NCBI GenBank assembly: GCA_023091735.1
Contig: JALKBU010000653.1
Coordinates: forward strand, 1 to 29,041
From: Trichomonas tenax
Taxonomy: Eukaryota; Parabasalia; Trichomonadida; Trichomonadidae
DNA length: 29,041 bases
Direction of reading: 5' to 3'
Positions 26,540 through 29,041 of this stretch are shown piece after piece; positions within the stretch are counted from its first letter, which is position 1, and every line of letters begins with the position of its first letter. The position numbers and the translations under genes are program-made. The notes below the pieces were generated by a model. It searched no databases. It saw only the letters and a program-made list of their open reading frames with translations, and was not told the DNA's origin.

Positions 26540-27925
26540 TCAGCGACATTGCTTAATACCTTTCATTCTACAATGGAATGCTATTTCATTATTTTTATTT
26601 GTTAATTGATCTATATATGTTTTCTTACCAACAAATATAGATTTATATGCTAATGAAGATATACCTGGTGTTATTTCAGCAAAATCGCTATAGAATTGTC
26701 CAAGGTTTTTACCTATTAATTCTCTGTTATAAGGTTTCTTAAATTCTTCAGCAAGTACACCGATATCTTTATTAAATATATATAAGCTATCTGTATCTTG
26801 ATAGAAAATACTTAAACCAAGATCTTCAGCTGTACAGAACACTTCATTCATAATTCTCTTAGACATAGATAATATATTAACTCCTAATGGACAAAAGTTA
26901 AAATGTCTAACTATTGATTTTTGTAATTTAAATATAGCTTTATTAGATCCATTTAAAGTTTCTAATTTAATAATATTATTATAATTCTTAGTTATAAAAC
27001 GTGTGGCATCATTTTCATCAATAAATTTAATTTTATCATTAATAGGACTTAAAATAGTTTTTTCATATATACTATTTAAAATTAATTTAACAACCTCATG
27101 TAATGGATTGCCTTTTTTATATCGTAATATTAATTCGAATAATCTCTTAATTTCATTTCTAATTCTTAAATCTCTATTTCCATCATAATAATATCCTTGT
27201 AATATATCGCAAGTTATATTTTGATATTTAATCAAATCTTCTAATAAGATATGATCTACATACATTATACATTTACTATTAGATGATCTTGCTGAATCTA
27301 TATCTGAATTAATATCTGGATTACAAACTATTAAAGGGAATTGTCTATTAATACCAATAGATGTAATTTTAATTTTAACAAAGAAACCACTTATGAATTT
27401 ATTTTTATTAGGTTTTTCTTGATCATCTGTAAATAAATGATCTAATAAGTATTTTGTATTTAACATTTCATTTGTTAATACTTTTGGTTTACCTTCTAAT
27501 GTATATAATCTTGCTATTGCTGATGGATATAATGAAACAGCATCAAAATCAGTGATTAAGTTATTACCATCGTTATTTGTTTGTTTCATATTATCACATA
27601 ACATACATCTACCACCATAAACACAGTTACTAATAAACTCTCTAGGTTCATTAGATAGATCAAGTAAATTACCATTTGGATAATACACACGTTGTTCAAA
27701 AAGTTTATTACTTACAGAACATATACTTACATAATCATATATATTTAATTTAAATTCCTTCATAAGATCGTTCTTAAATTTAACAAAACCTTCATGTAAT
27801 ATTCTAACATATTGTGAACAATAGAAAGTACTATATATTTCCATATCAAATGTATTATCTGATAATTTACAATTAGTAATATTATTAATATTAGACCCAT
27901 GTGCATATAATTTTTTGGTTTGCAA
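26540..27925 (-). pseudogene. Maverick/Polinton protein-primed DNA polymerase B, truncated
   Basis: A 461-codon open frame with the palm motifs of a family B polymerase: motif A DFDAVSLYPSAI, motif B region KLILNSIYEKTI, and motif C QDTDSLYIF. The order and the VYGGRC segment before motif A fit the protein-primed polymerase of Polintons, which are abundant in Trichomonas. Only the last piece of the exonuclease domain remains (YCSQYV, where a Y-x3-D would be expected). The usual Tyr-Gly of motif B reads Tyr-Glu. The frame has no ATG start: a TAG lies just before its TTG. Its C-terminus ends abruptly (MKGIKQCR) against foreign sequence near 26550. It is a fragment of a roughly 1000-residue protein with no other Polinton genes beside it. 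Confidence 0.9.
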
Positions 27926-27929
27926 CTAG

Positions 27930-28145
27930 GTGACCTATATGCATTTCCGGCCTCCATATGCATATAGGATTTCATATGCACGCAGAATTCTCTATGCATA
28001 TAGGTTTCCATGTGCATATGAAATTTATATGCATATAGGTTTCCATATGCATATGTAAAATTCATATGCATATGTGTAAGTTATATGCATATGGAAAATT
28101 CATATGCATATAAGGCACATAATTGCACATGAAATTCCATTTGCA
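27930..28145. repeat. 18-19 bp minisatellite of palindromic ATATGCATAT
   Basis: ATATGCATAT occurs exactly at 27956, 28027, 28045, 28064, 28083 and 28102 (start positions); the last five are spaced 18, 19, 19 and 19 bases. Variant copies lie near 27943, 27975, 27993, 28012, 28120 and 28139. The linker between cores is usually a form of GRAAATTC or AGGTTTCC. The array starts within about 30 bases of the broken PolB 5' end. Its minus-strand translation is a His/Met/Tyr-rich frame that I regard as not coding. Confidence 0.9.
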
Positions 28146-28379
28146 CATAGCATAAATCTAAACACAATTATGACAGAATGTTCTTTTTTGCATAATCATG
28201 ATTATGATTGCTATAATGATGTTAAACAAAGAACTAATAAAATGATTTTTTTTAAATTTAGCAAAAATAACTAAGTTGGCAAAAATAAAATATTTTGCAT
28301 TTCATAAGGAAATTTCTAAGTCAGAATAATAATACTCTTTAATGTTGATTCGTTCAAAAAATGACTTCAAATGTACACA
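28146..28379. other. Short AT-rich gap
   Basis: Between the minisatellite and the unknown minus-strand gene. No feature is seen. Confidence 0.4.
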
Positions 28380-29041
28380 TTAGAAAAAATTAGTGTATCC
28401 ATTAATATTTCGATTTTTTTCACAAATTTCATCATTTTCACTATTATTATTAATCATTTGATCAAATATTTCGAGATTTTCTTCAATCAATACCCTTGCT
28501 AAAAGCTGAGCTAATGGCAATGAGCATAGAACGAGCATTGTATCAACTAAAAGTAATACTGGTTCATCTTTTTAGTTTTCAAAATTGTTAAAATAATTCA
28601 TGAATATTTTCATAATTATTTTTTCATAACCTGAAATATCGTCTAGCTGGTGTAGAAAACGTTTCATCAAATGCAAAAATTCAAGCTTCAAATTATACGA
28701 GAACCGATTTCTTATTGCTTTGTAGATAGAATAATTACCTTCTTCGGATGTTACAAAGCGTAAAATATCTACATTATGTGGTTCGGCATTTAAAATATGC
28801 ATGAAATGCTCTACTATTTCATTTTCAGCATAACAAAATAATTCATGAATCTGATTGATGGTTAAGTGCTCCATGAAATAATGTAGTTCTGACCTTGAAT
28901 ATGACGAATATTGGGAGAAATGCTCCAATAAAAGATTTAGAAAATGAGAAAATGCACTTAAGTTTGGTAATACTAGCTCAATACTTGCATGTAACACATT
29001 ATGATACAGGTACTGTATGTTTTCATTAAACTTTTGTGCAA
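28380..29041 (-). pseudogene. Unknown helical protein, interrupted by a stop, partial at the edge
   Basis: The minus-strand frame is open from the right edge of the window (AQKFNENIQYLYHNVLH) without an ATG requirement, through EHLTINQIHELFCYAENE and YEKIIMKIFMNYFNNFEN, to a TAA at 28574-28572. The same frame then continues without a shift for about 62 codons (KDEPVLLLVDTMLVLC, LPLAQLLARVLIEEN) to a TAA at 28382-28380. The TAA at 28572 is therefore probably a premature stop. The protein is helical, with Leu/Phe/His-rich repeats suggestive of an alpha-solenoid, but I recognise no family. The 5' end lies outside the window. Confidence 0.45.

Noticed and set aside
27760..28071. 103-codon minus-strand frame rich in Met, His and Tyr
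   Set aside because: It is mostly a translation of the ATATGCATAT repeats plus an out-of-frame part of PolB.
27930..28145. CRISPR-like array
   Set aside because: The unit is a short palindrome at an 18-19 bp period with near-identical linkers, not repeats with unique spacers, and the organism is a eukaryote; this is a minisatellite.

Overview
The window looks like nuclear DNA of a trichomonad (Trichomonas or a close relative). The basis is the gene mix together with AT-rich, intron-poor, tightly packed genes: an R2R3 Myb factor, tandem glycine-rich (ALK/LTK-type) proteins, Pmp-like beta-helix surface proteins, an M60-type metallopeptidase, ankyrin genes of the trichomonad type, and a Maverick/Polinton DNA polymerase piece. 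Stop codons often run into TAAA, and one gene has a TCATTT initiator a few bases upstream of its ATG. No database search was run, so the species is inferred.

Layout. 1-240: truncated non-LTR reverse transcriptase. 665-1219: Myb gene. 1575-2587 (-): basic unknown protein with one frameshift. 3002-4147 (-): decayed M60 peptidase. 4336-9650: surface-protein cluster made of a broken glycine-rich gene, an intact Pmp-like gene, a second broken glycine-rich gene and an intact glycine-rich gene. 9758-10723: archaeo-eukaryotic primase-like protein. 11139-11873 (-): ribosomal protein eL8 (L7a). 12.1-17.3 kb: mostly non-coding, with repeats, a foldback element, a small broken gene and an ankyrin pseudogene.

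17358-22435 holds two conserved cellular genes tail to tail, 13 bases apart: a Sac1-type phosphoinositide phosphatase read in several frames, and an intact 1162-residue protein that joins a catalytically eroded DEAH helicase scaffold to an RBR ubiquitin-ligase C-terminus. 22.4-25.2 kb is gene-poor, with coding remnants and a tRNA-like element. 25.2-29.0 kb holds a Pmp-like pseudogene, a truncated Polinton PolB, an 18-19 bp palindromic minisatellite at the PolB edge, and an interrupted unknown gene running off the right end.

Overall, a few housekeeping genes sit among decaying surface-protein paralogues and mobile-element debris. The most notable objects are the pseudo-helicase/RBR fusion, the stand-alone primase-like gene, a recurrent TTTAC-N2-GTCA-like motif that clusters 5' of genes, the foldback element near 15.8 kb, and the array beside PolB.
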